Of a DNA stretch of 64,000 nucleotides, positions 46,008 to 56,331 are shown one piece after another. The stretch spans positions 744,001 to 808,000 of the forward strand of contig VDMD01000010.1 in the NCBI GenBank assembly GCA_007026445.1, given 5' to 3'. Source of the stretch: Schizophyllum amplum. Its lineage: Eukaryota > Basidiomycota > Agaricomycetes > Agaricales > Schizophyllaceae. The notes under the pieces were generated by a model, which was given only the letters and a program-made list of their open reading frames with translations, was not told the DNA's origin and did no database searches. The position numbers and the translations under genes are program-made. Position 1 is the first letter of the stretch. Each line of letters opens with the position of its first letter.

Positions 46008-47572
46008 TATTGAGTGAAGAGAGGGGGCACAAACACAAACACGAACACAAAAGGTGATGGTTCGGGACAAGAGAGTACAATGGGAACAATGACTACCTAA
46101 TCCGGCGGACTTCCCCATTGGGCCGGTCCAAGCACACCAATCCCAACACTCCCACCTGTGCGCCGGACCGCAAAAGAACTCCCACCTAATCAAGCTCCCA
46201 CCTAATCCTGCAACTCCCACCAAATGTGCATCCTCCTATATCCATCACGAGAAGAGAATCATCTTCGGCGCATTCCTGGAGGAACGAGGGGCACGACCCT
46301 GGCGGACAGAAGCGGTGGCCGAGGACGAAGGGGCGGGGGAAGCGAGACGCGGTGAAGAAGGAGGGGAGGGGGACGACCGACGAGCAGGAACGACATACGC
46401 GCCATAAGCCTGATCCACCTGGTAGTCCTGCTCGACCTCCGCGTCAAGCTCCGCGAGCGAGGCGACCATGTTCGCATTGAGATGCACCTTGTCCGAGATC
46501 TTCTGCCTGATCGCCTCGGGCATGGCGAACATGCAGAAGGCGGCGATATGCCCAGAACGCCCACAGCGGTGACAGTCCCTGCTGTTGACGTTGCACCAGC
46601 GATACCCCTTGTCGTCCAGCCAGAATGTGCTGGGGTCATTCTGGCGCCCGTGCAATAGACCCTCCTGCTCCTGGCGACCGCGGCCAACACGAGCGGCATT
46701 CCCCGCAAGCGAAGGGATGAACTCCTCCTGCTTGACACTGAATGCCGCGCCAGAGTTCGAGGTGAGCATGTTAATGGCGGTGTCGAGGGTGAGGGCGGTC
46801 TGGGAGAGGATGTTGATACGTATCTGATCGAAGGAGTCATCCAGGTTGATGAGAATGATGTCCATGACCTCGTCATCAGAGACAGTGACGCCCAGGCCGG
46901 TGAGGATGGCCTTCTGCGCCTTGACGTTGGCGATGTGCGTCTCAATGGGGTGAGCGGGGTCATGGCGGCACTGCTGGAAGGCCTTGCGAGCATGCATGCG
47001 CTTCCAGGGAGTGGGCTTCTCGTACTTCTCCTTCAGCACCTTCCAGATCGCCTTTGCCCCTTGGCAGTCCTTGACCAACGCAGCGGCGTCGGGACTGAGC
47101 TTGGTGTAGAGAAGCCACTCAAGCTCAGCATCGAGGGGCTTCTTGGGGTCAGGCACCGCAGCAGCAGGGTCAGAGGTGACGTAGTCGGCCTGAGCAGCGC
47201 GGAAGAAGCGCGACATCTGCTCCTTGAAGGAGTGCCAATCGGACTCTCCCGCAAGGTCAGGGATACGCTCCAGACCCCTGGAGAGGACAGGAGAGATGAG
47301 GGACATCGTGGATGAGCCGATAGAGGGTGATCAGATAAGAGGAAAATTTCGTAGGGGTTTTCTGAAGGTTTAGAGCAAGCAGAGAGACTGTGTTTGAGGT
47401 TTAGATAAGCTAGAGCGCGGGGCTCATAACCTATTGAGTGAAGAGAGGGGGCACAAACACAAACACGAACACAAAAGGTGATGGTTCGGGACAAGAGAGT
47501 ACAATGGGAACAATGACTACCTAATCCGGCGGACTTCCCCATTGGGCCGGTCCAAGCACACCAATCCCAACA
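46008..47572 (-). mobile_element. C2: intact gag-only LTR retrotransposon, 1,565 bp
   Basis: LTRs of 141 bp (46008-46148 and 47432-47572) look identical and begin (minus strand) TGTTGGGATTGG. The duplication is GGTAG (46003-46007 and 47573-47577). The half-tRNA primer site lies next to the right LTR at about 47412-47431. The single gene is an uninterrupted gag. Confidence 0.93.
46245..47306 (-). CDS. C2 Gag, 353 aa
   Basis: Starts MSLISPVLSRGLERIPDLAG and ends RNAPKMILFS. Residues 20-200 resemble the UBN2/Retrotran_gag capsid of copia elements (FKEQMSRFFRAAQADY, AKAIWKVLKEKYEKP, HIANVKAQKAILTGLG, FDQIRINILSQTALTLD). A canonical CX2CX4HX4C knuckle CHRCGRSGHIAAFC follows at about residue 245. 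The C-terminus is Ser/Pro-rich. No DTGA protease or any pol motif follows before the LTR. It is the only intact C-family Gag in the window and differs from the A and B Gags, so C is not a simple deletion of either. Confidence 0.92.
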   Translation of the reverse strand: MSLISPVLSRGLERIPDLAGESDWHSFKEQMSRFFRAAQADYVTSDPAAAVPDPKKPLDAELEWLLYTKLSPDAAALVKDCQGAKAIWKVLKEKYEKPTPWKRMHARKAFQQCRHDPAHPIETHIANVKAQKAILTGLGVTVSDDEVMDIILINLDDSFDQIRINILSQTALTLDTAINMLTSNSGAAFSVKQEEFIPSLAGNAARVGRGRQEQEGLLHGRQNDPSTFWLDDKGYRWCNVNSRDCHRCGRSGHIAAFCMFAMPEAIRQKISDKVHLNANMVASLAELDAEVEQDYQVDQAYGAYVVPARRSSPSPPSSPRLASPAPSSSATASVRQGRAPRSSRNAPKMILFS

Positions 47573-48419
47573 GGTAGATGGAGAGTAGATTCGACGTAAG
47601 CAGCGGCACATGAAGCACATCGTGGAATATCAAGCTCGCCCCCTCCTCGTTCCCCAGCTTCGGCTTGAACTCGACAGACCCTATCCCCTCTGACCAGATG
47701 ATGGTGCCGTTGGCGAGGCGGATCGGCACGCGATGCGGCGAGTAGGACACGAACCAGCCGCGATGCACGATCATGTGTGATGAGGCGCCTGTATCGGTGT
47801 TCAGCTTGTTGGCCGACTCGGAGCGGAGCCACGCGTCATGCTCGACGGTGGTGAGAGCGCTTGCCTTGCCTGCAGACTCGACGGTGACGACGGCAGCAGC
47901 GGTCTGGGGAGGGGAGATGGTAGCGGGCGAGGCGGCGGCGGCGGCAGCCTTGCGCTGCTTCTTCTGCTGCTTCTTCGACACGAGCTGGCCAGCGTTGGCG
48001 GCGCGCGCAACGGCCTCGCGCTCGAGCTTCGCCTTCCACTCCGGCGTCCAGGTCGGGCAGTTGTGGATGGTGTGCGGACCGTGGCAGTTGTAGCACTCGA
48101 TCGCGCGCGCGGCGTTAGCAGCGAGCGTCTCCTGCTCCGAGGTAGAGGTGCGCGCGGCGAAGTCGCGCTCCACAACGCCCTTCACCTTGTCCAAGCTCAG
48201 CTGATCGTCGAGGATGAGCGTGTTGTACAGCGACTGATGCTGCTCAACGGGCGAGTTGGCGAGCGCGCGCATCGCCACCATCGTGCACAGCTCCTTGTCC
48301 AGCGTGTCGATGTCGTACCCGGTCTTGGGGCGCAGACTCTTCATGCGCGCAATGCGCCGATCGATCTCGTCAAGCAGCGTGGGGAGGGCGGCGGCGGACT
48401 CGGGATCAGTGAGGGTGAT

Positions 48420-48554
48420 GCACAGTGGCGAGTCACCGCAGATTGAGGGGTCTAGCGATGACGAGCTGCTGCTGCAGGACGAGAGCGCGTTGCCGGGGGT
48501 GCCGGAGCAGGCCATGCAGGCCGGGTTGGAGTTTGTCTGGGATGAGACGCGCAC
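48420..48554 (+). pseudogene. Copia-B2 linker fragment
   Basis: Matches B1 36003-36137 (GESPQIEGSSDDELLLQDES), back in plus orientation. It ends where the C3 LTR starts. Confidence 0.85.
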
Positions 48555-48838
48555 TGTTGGGATTGGTGTGCTTGGACCGGCCCAATGGGGAAGTCCGCCG
48601 GATTAGGTAGTCATTGTTCCCATTGTACTCTCTCGTCCTGAGCCATCATCATTTGTGTTTGTGTTTGTGTCTGTGCCGCTTTCTTCACTCAATAGGTTAT
48701 GAGCCCCGCGCTCTAGCTTATCTAAACCTCAAAAACAGTCTCTCTGCTTGCTCTAAACCCTCAGAAAACCCCTACGAAAATTTCCTCTTATCTGATCACC
48801 CTCTATCAGCTCATCCACAATGTCCCTCATCTCTCCCG

Positions 48839-49119
48839 TGTTCACAGCGCAGAACTAAGTCAACTAGAGCGGTAGCAACCAAGTCAGTGATGTATTCAAG
48901 CAAGTAAAACGTGTAGCTACGCACCTAGAGCGGTAGCAACCCAGTCAGTGATTGAGACTTGGTTGTGTCCGCTCTAGGAGCGACGAGTCTCGGCATTCGC
49001 CGGTGTACTAGACAGTCGGGTGGGTCATGTGAGATAGACGCGGTCACGTGATCCGAAAAGCGCGAAGATATACCAAAACCAGGGATAACGCGAGACGTGC
49101 TCGGTCACCCCTTCCAACA
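48839..49119 (-). repeat. Solo Copia-B LTR
   Basis: Reverse-complement B LTR of 281 bp with duplication TCCCG (48834-48838 and 49120-49124) inside C3 gag. Its internal region was lost by LTR-LTR recombination. Confidence 0.9.
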
Positions 49120-49199
49120 TCCCGTCCTCTCCAGGGGTCTGGAGCGTATCCCTGACCTTGCGGGAGAGTCCGATTGGCACTCCTTCAAGGAGCAGATGT

Positions 49200-49446
49200 T
49201 GTTGGGATTGGTGTTCTAGCACGCTCTCGTGCTTATGGTATTTTTCTCCGATTTTTCCTGATTTTTCCCATGCCGTTATCGCTACTTATGCGCGCACTAC
49301 GCCTTACGCTATGCGCCACATATTCCGCTTAGTCATCGGCATTTCCCGGTCTGTCTGCCTAGAGCGGCCGCATCCAAGTCTCTCTTTATCTCTGACTTGT
49401 GTGCTGTCGCTCTAGGTGCGTAGTTACACGTTCTATAGCTTGCTAT
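49200..49446 (+). repeat. Truncated Copia-A LTR
   Basis: Begins TGTTGGGATTGGTGTTC and stops after GTTCTATAGCTTGC, about 60 bases short of the LTR end. Twelve bases of C3 gag are missing at the right junction, so the 3' end and the duplication were deleted together. Confidence 0.85.
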
Positions 49447-50388
49447 AGCGCTGCTCAGGCCGACTACGTCACCTCTGACCCCGCTGCTGCGGTGCCTGAC
49501 CCCAAGAAGCCCCTCGATGCTGAGCTTGAGTGGCTGCTCTACACCAAGCTCAGTCCCGACGCCGCGGCACTGGTCAAGGACTGCACAGGGGCAAAGGCGA
49601 TCTGGAAGGTGCTGAAGGAGAAGTACGAGAAGCCCACTCCCTGGAAGCGCATGCATGCTCGCAAGGCCTTCCAGCAGTGCCGCCATGACCCCTCTCACCC
49701 CATCGAGACGCACATTGCCAACGTCAAGGCGCAGAAGGCCATCCTCACTGGCCTGGGCGTCACTGTCTCTGATGACGAGGTCATGGACGTCATCCTCATC
49801 AACCTGGATGACTCCTTCGATCAGATACGTATCAACATCCTCTCCCAGACCGCCCTCACCCTCGACACCGCCATTAACATGCTCACCTCGAACTCTGGCG
49901 CGGCATTCAGTGTCAAGCAGGAGGAGTTCATCCCTTCGCTTGCGGGGAATGCTGCTCGTGTTGGCCGCGGTTGCCAGGAGCAGGAGGGTCTGTCGGACGG
50001 GCGCCAGAATGACCCCAGCACATTCTGGCTGGACGACAAGGGGTATCGCTGGTGCAACGTCAACAGCAGGGACTGTCACCGCTGTGGGCGTTCCGGACAT
50101 ATCGCCGCCTTCTGCATGTTCGCCATGCCCGAGGCGATCAGGCAGAAGATCTCGGACAAGGTGCATCTCAATGAGAACATGGTCGCCTCGCTCGCGGAGC
50201 TTGACGCGGAGGTCGAGCAGGACTACCAGGTGGATCAGGCTTATGGCGCGTATGTCGTTCCTGCTCGTCGGTCGTCCCCCTCCCCTCCTTCTTCACCGCG
50301 TCTCGCTTCCCCCACCCCTTCGTCCTCGGCCACCGCTTCTGTCCGCCAGGGTCGTGCCCCTCGTTCCTCCAGGAATGCGCCGAAGAGG

Positions 50389-51673
50389 ACCTTGTCTTGC
50401 TGTCCGTCGACATCTCGAACGCTTTCCTCAATGGCCCGCTGCAGGAGACGGTCTACATGAAGCAGCCGCCCGGATTCGAGATGCGCAGCAAGGACTACGT
50501 CTGGCGCCTGAAGAAGTCGCTGTATGGGTTGAAGCAGGCGAGTCATGTCTGGCACGAGACGCTGAATTCGGTGCTGTGCGGGATGGGCTTCGCCCGGATC
50601 GTATGCGAGCACAGCGTCTGGGTGTACGGCCGCGGTGACGACCGTATCATTGTGCCCGTCTTTGTGGATGACATGACCATTGGCGCCAGGACGGAGGACG
50701 CAGCGCAGGGGATCATTGAGGAGCTGAAGCACTCAAGTTGCGCGAGTTGGGACCCACCAACTGGCTGCTAGGTGTCGAGATCCAGCGTGAGCGCTCTCAG
50801 CGCAAGCTCTCGCTCTCTCAGCGCCAGTACGCCCTCGACATCCTCCAGCGCCAGTACGCCCTCGACATCCTCCAGCGCTATGGCATGCAGGACTGCGGTA
50901 CCGTCATCACGCCTCTTGATCCGTCTGTGAAGCTATCTGCTGATGACGCTCCCAAGACGCCTGAGGAGCACGAGCTGATGGCTACCAAGGGCCGGGACTA
51001 CGCCTCTGCAGTAGGCGCCATTGCTTACCTCGCCATCGCCACTCGCCCTGATCTCGCCTACCCCGTCCCCGTCCTAGCGCGGCATTGCGCCAAACCGGGT
51101 CCCAAACACGTCACTGCTCTGCAGCGCGTGTTCCGCTACATCAAGGGGACGCTTGATCACAAGCTGACCTACGATGTGACGCAGGTTGGGCCGCGCTCGG
51201 AGCCGTTCTACACCTACACCGATGCGGATCACGGCGGTAATCCGGACAACGGCAGGTCGACGAGTGGGCTGATAGTCATGATGGCAGGCGGCGCTGTCTC
51301 CTGGTCGTCGAAGCTGCAGACGGTGGTCGCACTATCGACGACTGAGGCGGAGTACATCGCAGCAGTCTCTGCAGGGCAGGAGATGCTGTGGATGCACAAC
51401 TTCCTGACCGAGCTGGGCTACCCGGTCAAGGACGCGCCGTCAACGCTCTACATCAACAACAACTCGGCGCTGCAGGTGGCGAAGAACCCGGAGCATCACG
51501 GACGGATGAAGCACCTCGACCTCCGCTTCTACTGGCTGCGCGATGAGGTGCGGAAGGGCTCGGTGCGTCTTGTGCATCTGGACACGGTGGACATGCCTGC
51601 GGACATGATGACGAAGGCGCTGGCGCGCAACAAGCTGCAGCACATGGTGGGGCTGACTGGATTGGTACGCTAG
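50389..51673 (+). pseudogene. Copia-B2 RT/RNase H remnant
   Basis: Starts within the RT at [16 protein letters not shown] and ends TGLVR followed by TAG. Compared with B1 it has a 4-base deletion near 50730 (loss in KRHFKLRE, shifting frame). It also carries an in-frame tandem duplication of 27 bases encoding RQYALDILQ at about 50821-50876. IDNNSAL has become INNNSAL, changing an RNase H acidic residue. Confidence 0.88.
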
Positions 51674-51694
51674 GCGTGCTGGATCACGGGGGTG

Positions 51695-51975
51695 TGTTGG
51701 AAGGGGTGACCGAGCACGTCTCGCGTTATCCCTGGTTTTGGTATATCTTCGCGTTTTTCCGATCACGTGACCGCGTCTATCTCACATGACCCACCCGACT
51801 GTATAGTACACCGGCGAATGCCGAGACTCGTCGCTCCTAGAGTGGACACAACCAAGTCTCTATCCCTGACTTCGTTGCTACCGCTCTAGGTGCGTAGCTA
51901 CACGTTTTACTTTCTTGAATCTATCACTGACTTGGTTGCTACCGCTCTAGTTGACTTAGTTCTGCGCTGTGAACA
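51695..51975 (+). repeat. Copia-B2 3' LTR
   Basis: 281 bp. It shares the B2-specific AGAGTGGACAC and TTGAATCTATCAC variants with its 5' LTR and differs from it at about three positions. Confidence 0.92.
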
Positions 51976-53873
51976 GAGGTCTTCAATGGCGGCGAGGGCG
52001 AGGATAGCGCGGATGGCGGACCACTTGGGCGTAGGCGCGAAGGTTTCGGTGTACTCGAAGCCGCGGCGCTGCGAGAAGCCCTGAGCGACGCAGCGCGCCT
52101 TGTAGCGCTCGATAGAACCATCAGCCTTGCGCTTGACCTTAAACACCCACCGACTGCCAATAGCGCGCGCATCGGGCGGGAGCTGGACAAGCTCAAACGT
52201 GCCGTTGTCAATCAGCGCCTGCATCTCGTCAAACGCAGCGTCAATCCACTTCGACCGGTCGGGGCGGTGCAATGCCTCTGCAAACGTCCTCGGCTTGGTC
52301 TGCTGCACATCTGCTGGGACAACGGACGAGTAAGCGTAATCCAGGCCCTGCTCGACTGACCACTGCTCCTCCTGCACTCCATCAAAGACGTAGTCGAGTC
52401 CGGCCTGCATGGCATGCTCTCCAGGCACGGCGGTGTCGTCCTTCAATAGCAGTTCATCGTCACTGCCGCTCCCAGAGTCATGCTCGACAGGGGGCGTCTC
52501 CTTCTCCATCTCCTGCTCCTTCTCATCCTCCGACTCCTCAATCTCCTCTATACTCGCTTCAAGCGGCCCATAGCGGTTGGGCGACACGACGGGCGGACCG
52601 CTAGCCCAACGGCTAGGCGGTGGTGGTGCGGCTGGCCGCATAGCGCGCTCCTGCAATGCGCGCTCGCTCATGTTGAAGCGTGGTGCGCTCTGGCGCACTG
52701 GGCGCGATGGGCCTGCAAATGGATCGGTCGGCGGTCGCGGCGGCTCTGCCAGCCACTCGGGCACCTCCCCCCGATTAGGCGGTGCCTCAGGTGAAGGCGG
52801 GCGACGGCGCGTAGCGCGCTGCTGCACCTGCTCCTGCTCTTTCTGGCGGCCGCGCTGAAGCAGCAGGCTGGGTGCTCCAACACGTACAGAACGTGGAGCC
52901 TGAGGTGCGGGCACAGGCGCGCTAGGCGGTGTGGTAGGTGGCTCGACCGTAGGCGCGCGAGGCGGCGAACTGGGCGGCGGCGTCTGCAACTGCGGAGCGG
53001 GAGGAGCGGGCTGACCGGATGGGGGAGGCGGCAGATCATAGACAGCGTCATCATCGCTATCGTCAGACTCGGGATTAGGAGGTGATTCCCCATCACCCCC
53101 TTGATCTGCGGCATCCCCAAAGTCCGGTGGTCCCTCACCTCTGTCCAGGAGCGATGCGGTAATCAAGTTTATACTCTTGGTAGAGTTCCCCGGCATGTAG
53201 CGCTCGTCAAAGATGGCGTGCAAGGAGATGAGCGTCTTCTGGGTTGCTGGGTTCCAGAAGAGCCAGGCCTTGGTGCCGGGCGGGTAGCCAATGAAGATGC
53301 ACTTCTGCGAGTGCGGCTCGAGCGCACGCCGGTGCCGCTTCTTCACTAGCACGTAGGCGAGGCAGCCAAAGACGCGGAAGTACGAGATATCCGGCTTCTT
53401 GCGCTTCCAACCGATGTAGGGTGTAGACGCCGCGTTGCGCGCTCTCCCGGACCGCGCGGAACGGCCTTCCGAGTCTGCTTCCCCATGATACACGGTTCAC
53501 AGATCAGGTCCGGCGCGTTGAAGGTGTCGAAGCGCATGCCCTTAACGAGCTTGCGACTGCGCAGCTTGCCGATGTCGCCGTGGTTGACGTGTCCGAAGCG
53601 GCGATGCCAGAGCGAGGCGTCGAGAGGGAGCGTGGTGGACGCAGCGCCGGCGCTCTGCACACGCGGTGGCCGGATGTAGCCGTCGAGATAGCCCGTGTTT
53701 GACCCATCCACACTTGCAGTGCAGACAAGCGCACCTCCGTGGTAGAATGATGTGGTCCTGTCCACAATGCGCACCTCATATCCCTTCTGAGTCGTCAGAT
53801 GATAGATGGACAGCAGATTAGAGGCGAGGAGGGGAACGTGGAGGACATCAAAGAAGACGATAGGGCGCAGCTC
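51976..53873 (-). pseudogene. Copia-A2 pol, protease end to RT start, integrase core deleted
   Basis: The minus strand reads the protease/GAG-pre-integrase part (SLWHRRFGHVNHGDIGKLRSRKLVKGM, CEPCIMGKQTRKAVPRGPGERA). It then jumps from GERA directly to TPYIGWKRKKPD, losing about 470 bases that hold all three catalytic residues of integrase. The Pro-rich linker and the RT start (FDEMQALIDNGTFELVQLP, YKARCVAQGFSQR) follow. It ends abruptly at 53873, where a Copia-C fragment begins. Confidence 0.88.
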
Positions 53874-54287
53874 CAGGTGGATCAGGTTTATGGCGCGTAT
53901 GTCGTTCCTGCTCGTCGGTCGTCCCCCTCCCCTCCTTCTTCACCGCCTCTCGCTTCCCCCGCCCCTTCGTCCTCGGCCACCGCTTCTGTCCGCCAGGGTT
54001 GTGCCCCTCGTTCCTCCAGGAATGCGCCAAAGATGATTCTCTTCTCGTGATGGATATAGGAGGATGCACATTCGGTGGGAGTTGCAGGATTAGGTGGGAG
54101 CTTGATTAGGTGGGAGTTCTTTTGCGGTCCGGCGCACAGGTGGGAGTGTTGGGACTGGTGTGCTTGGACCGGCCCAATGGGGAAGTCCACCGGATTAGGT
54201 AGTTATTGTTTCCATTGTATTCTCTTGTCCTGAACCATCACCTTTTGTGTTCGTGTTCGTGTCTGTGCTCGCTTTCCTCACTCAATA
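53874..54287 (+). repeat. C4: 3' fragment of a Copia-C element with LTR
   Basis: Carries the last about 50 codons of Gag (VDQVYGAYVVPARRSSP to MILFS), the AGGTGGGAG-rich 3' region and an LTR at 54147-54287. The 5' part is missing and replaces the A2 gag region. Confidence 0.85.
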
Positions 54288-54917
54288 GATAACGGCATGG
54301 GAAAAATCAGGGAAAATCGGAGAAAAATACCATACTGAAAGTAACCCCTAACCGAAACAGGCCCCCTCAATGAAACACCCGGATGGCGTCGCCCAGAGGT
54401 CTCTGAGAATTCCGAGAATATTATATGGTGTATAGGCAAGTATCAGATGTATGCACACAGAATTTCAGACCAAGAGCTGCACTGTGTAGCACGGACTGCC
54501 ATGAACAGGAGGATGACCTCTACCAACCACAATACGACACGTTCAGCAAACTTGCAGGATGATCCGTTCAATACACCTCTCCACACATGGTAGGTAGCTT
54601 TATTGGACCCAGACAGACATTCCTACAAGAACGTACAGTGAACGACCAGGCGAGTCGTTGCGCAGGGCGGATGTTTCGCTGAGGGGTATAACCGGGGTTC
54701 CCCGCCTCACGCTTCCTCCCCCTCCCCTTTGCTCAAATCACCGCCGACCCCTCTGAAATTATTTATACGTTTACTATACCGTAAACACGAACAATTTGCC
54801 AAATTTGAGCCTATATCATGAGAATGACTGAGCGAGCGTGGGCCGATTCGTGGTATCGTTTCGTTCATGGGTTACTTTCAGTAAGCACGAGAGCGTGCTA
54901 GAACACCAATCCAAACA
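54288..54917 (-). repeat. Copia-A LTR remnant split by a MITE
   Basis: Reverse-complement A LTR sequence at 54288-54334 and 54882-54917, ending CCAATCCAAACA. The LTR is truncated at its left where it joins C4. It borders Gypsy-E directly on the right. Confidence 0.8.
54335..54881. mobile_element. TA-flanked MITE (547 bp)
   Basis: Inverted ends CTGAAAGTAACCC, similar over about 27 bases, with TA duplication at 54333-54334 and 54882-54883. Inserted in the A LTR. No coding content. The terminal sequence differs from the MITE at 12480. Confidence 0.85.
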
Positions 54918-56331
54918 CAGGCATCTGGTCATCAAGACAGACGCAAAATATATACACGGCATGCTGAAGAACCCTGTGAGTGGTCCGAATGCAACGATCA
55001 ACCGTTGGATCGAACATATTCTTCTATTCCACTTCACACTACGCCACGTATCTGGCAAATCACATTCTATAGCGGATGGTCTATCTCGTCGACCGCTTTA
55101 CGTGGGTGACGAGCGTCGGGCTAGAACTGACGGAGGGGACCTGGAATTGCAAGGCTTACGAGGTTTTGAAGTGAAATATGGCCTACCCGATGATACTTTG
55201 GATCTGGAAGAGTTCAGAGACTCCATAGACACCCGGGGAGGTTATGTACAGTTCAGCTCGCCTGGCATACCGCGTAGGGATCTGTTTGCAAGAGAAAAGA
55301 AGGTGCAGATGGCGTTTCTACAGTTTAAGCAAGACTGTGTCGCGCGAGGGGGAGAGCCTACACTGGGTGTGCTACTGGCATCGCGAGGCGTGGCCCAACC
55401 ACCCCGGTTACCCGATCCTGTGGAGAACCTGAAGGATGAGGAATCTCTGGCCCGCTATCGCGAACTACCAAGGTCTGAAGAAGATCACCCGTTGGACGAC
55501 GACTTGTGGCATTTAAGGGATTACTTCAGTCAGAATCCCATAGACTTGTCGCCGCTGAAGTGGGACGAGCTGGCCTGTCTCGCTGCCGGCTTCCGGATGT
55601 CAAAATCCGGGAGAATATACCATAAATCGAAGGGGGGGAGCGCGTTGCTGGTCTGGCCTAGAGATCGATGGTTTCTCATGAATCAAGCTCAGTCCGTGGT
55701 TAACAACGCTACCTTCGTGGAAGTATGGGGGCTACTGAAGGACAAATACTGGTGGCCTAGCATGAGACACGACATAGAAAATTACCTGAAGGGTTATGAC
55801 GACAACCTTTGGGATAGAAAAGCAATTCCGGTACTCCCGAACCCGTTGCCATTGACACAAGGGCTGTTGCAGGTGTGTTACAAGCCTAGCACGCTCGCGG
55901 TACAAGTAAAAGGGACACCGGCCTTAGAATATGAACTACAAAAGGTACAGGGATTGACCACGGAGCTTGCGAAGCTGGTCACCCGCCTTATAGTAGAAGA
56001 ACTGTCGTCACAAGTAAAGGTACCAGACTGGGAAGAAATAAGCGACGGAGAAAAGGATGGACCCTTTGCATCTGTATTCTCCATGGCATTGGACGAGGGC
56101 GACTTCGCGGTTGAAATGGCAATGGCAAGTCAGGAAGCTGAGGCGCACACTATGATATGGAAGACTCACCTTGCGGGCCTAGGCATTGACTCTACGCACG
56201 AAGTCTACCGTGCCTTTGTCATGGAAGAAGCGGGACAGAACCAAGGGGAAGACGACCTGAACGACTACCCACCGAAAGGTCGCTCAGAAGAAGCCAGGAA
56301 TGAGGACGCCAACATGCCAAAGGCACGAGAC
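54918..56331 (+). pseudogene. Gypsy-E pol, 5' half (RNase H and spacer)
   Basis: Opens in frame inside RNase H with HLVIKTDAKYIHGML, NRWIEHILLFHFTLRHVSGKSHSIADGLSRRP. A long spacer follows, including FRMSKSGRIYHKSK and LKDKYWWPSMRHDIENYL, which resembles a degenerate integrase zinc region lacking its Cys pair. The frame stays open to the GAGAC at 56327-56331, where Copia-D inserted. The codon phase continues exactly into 5535. The RT part is missing because the A LTR abuts at 54917. Confidence 0.85.

Larger units (their letters stand above)
44273..48419 (-). other. Inverted block within Copia-B2
   Basis: On the minus strand this block reads the B gag-pol from the Gag middle (48419) through protease and integrase to the linker (44273), equivalent to B1 33427-36002. 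The left junction joins GTCAGC to GCATCGTCCG and the right joins GAGGGTGAT to GCACAGTGG, both blunt. C2 lies inside (46008-47572), so about 2.6 kb of B sequence plus C2 was flipped in place. Confidence 0.85.
48555..50388 (+). mobile_element. C3: gag-only element, 3' end deleted and re-invaded
   Basis: The 5' LTR (48555-48694) and primer site are followed by the gag start, cut by a solo B LTR (48839-49119) and an A LTR fragment (49200-49446). Gag then continues from RAAQADYVTSDP to RNAPK at 50388. At that point the sequence switches directly to Copia-B RT coding. The C3 3' LTR and about 400 bases of B2 (equivalent to B1 36138-36536) are therefore missing in one deletion. Confidence 0.85.
43325..51975 (+). 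mobile_element. Copia-B2: rearranged copia element with nested insertions
   Basis: LTRs of 281 bp at 43325-43605 and 51695-51975 differ at about three positions. The duplication GAGGT flanks the whole (43320-43324 and 51976-51980), proving both LTRs belong to one insertion into the A2 RT. Inside: gag start on plus (43911-44272), an inverted block (44273-48419), a short plus piece (48420-48554), element C3, and the plus-strand RT/RNase H end (50389-51673). It cannot be functional. Confidence 0.92.
24131..54917 (-). mobile_element. Copia-A2, minus strand, heavily invaded
   Basis: Pieces of one copia polyprotein lie in order on the minus strand: 3' LTR 24131-24438, RT/RNase H 24464-25602, RT start 43195-43324, then 51976-53873, and a 5' LTR remnant at 54288-54334 plus 54882-54917. 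X2 and Copia-B2 are inserted in its pol, each with its own target duplication. Most of gag and the integrase core are lost. The left flank (AGGTC, inside Copia-F) and the right flank (CAGGC, inside Gypsy-E) do not match, so the two LTRs may not come from one insertion. Confidence 0.75.
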
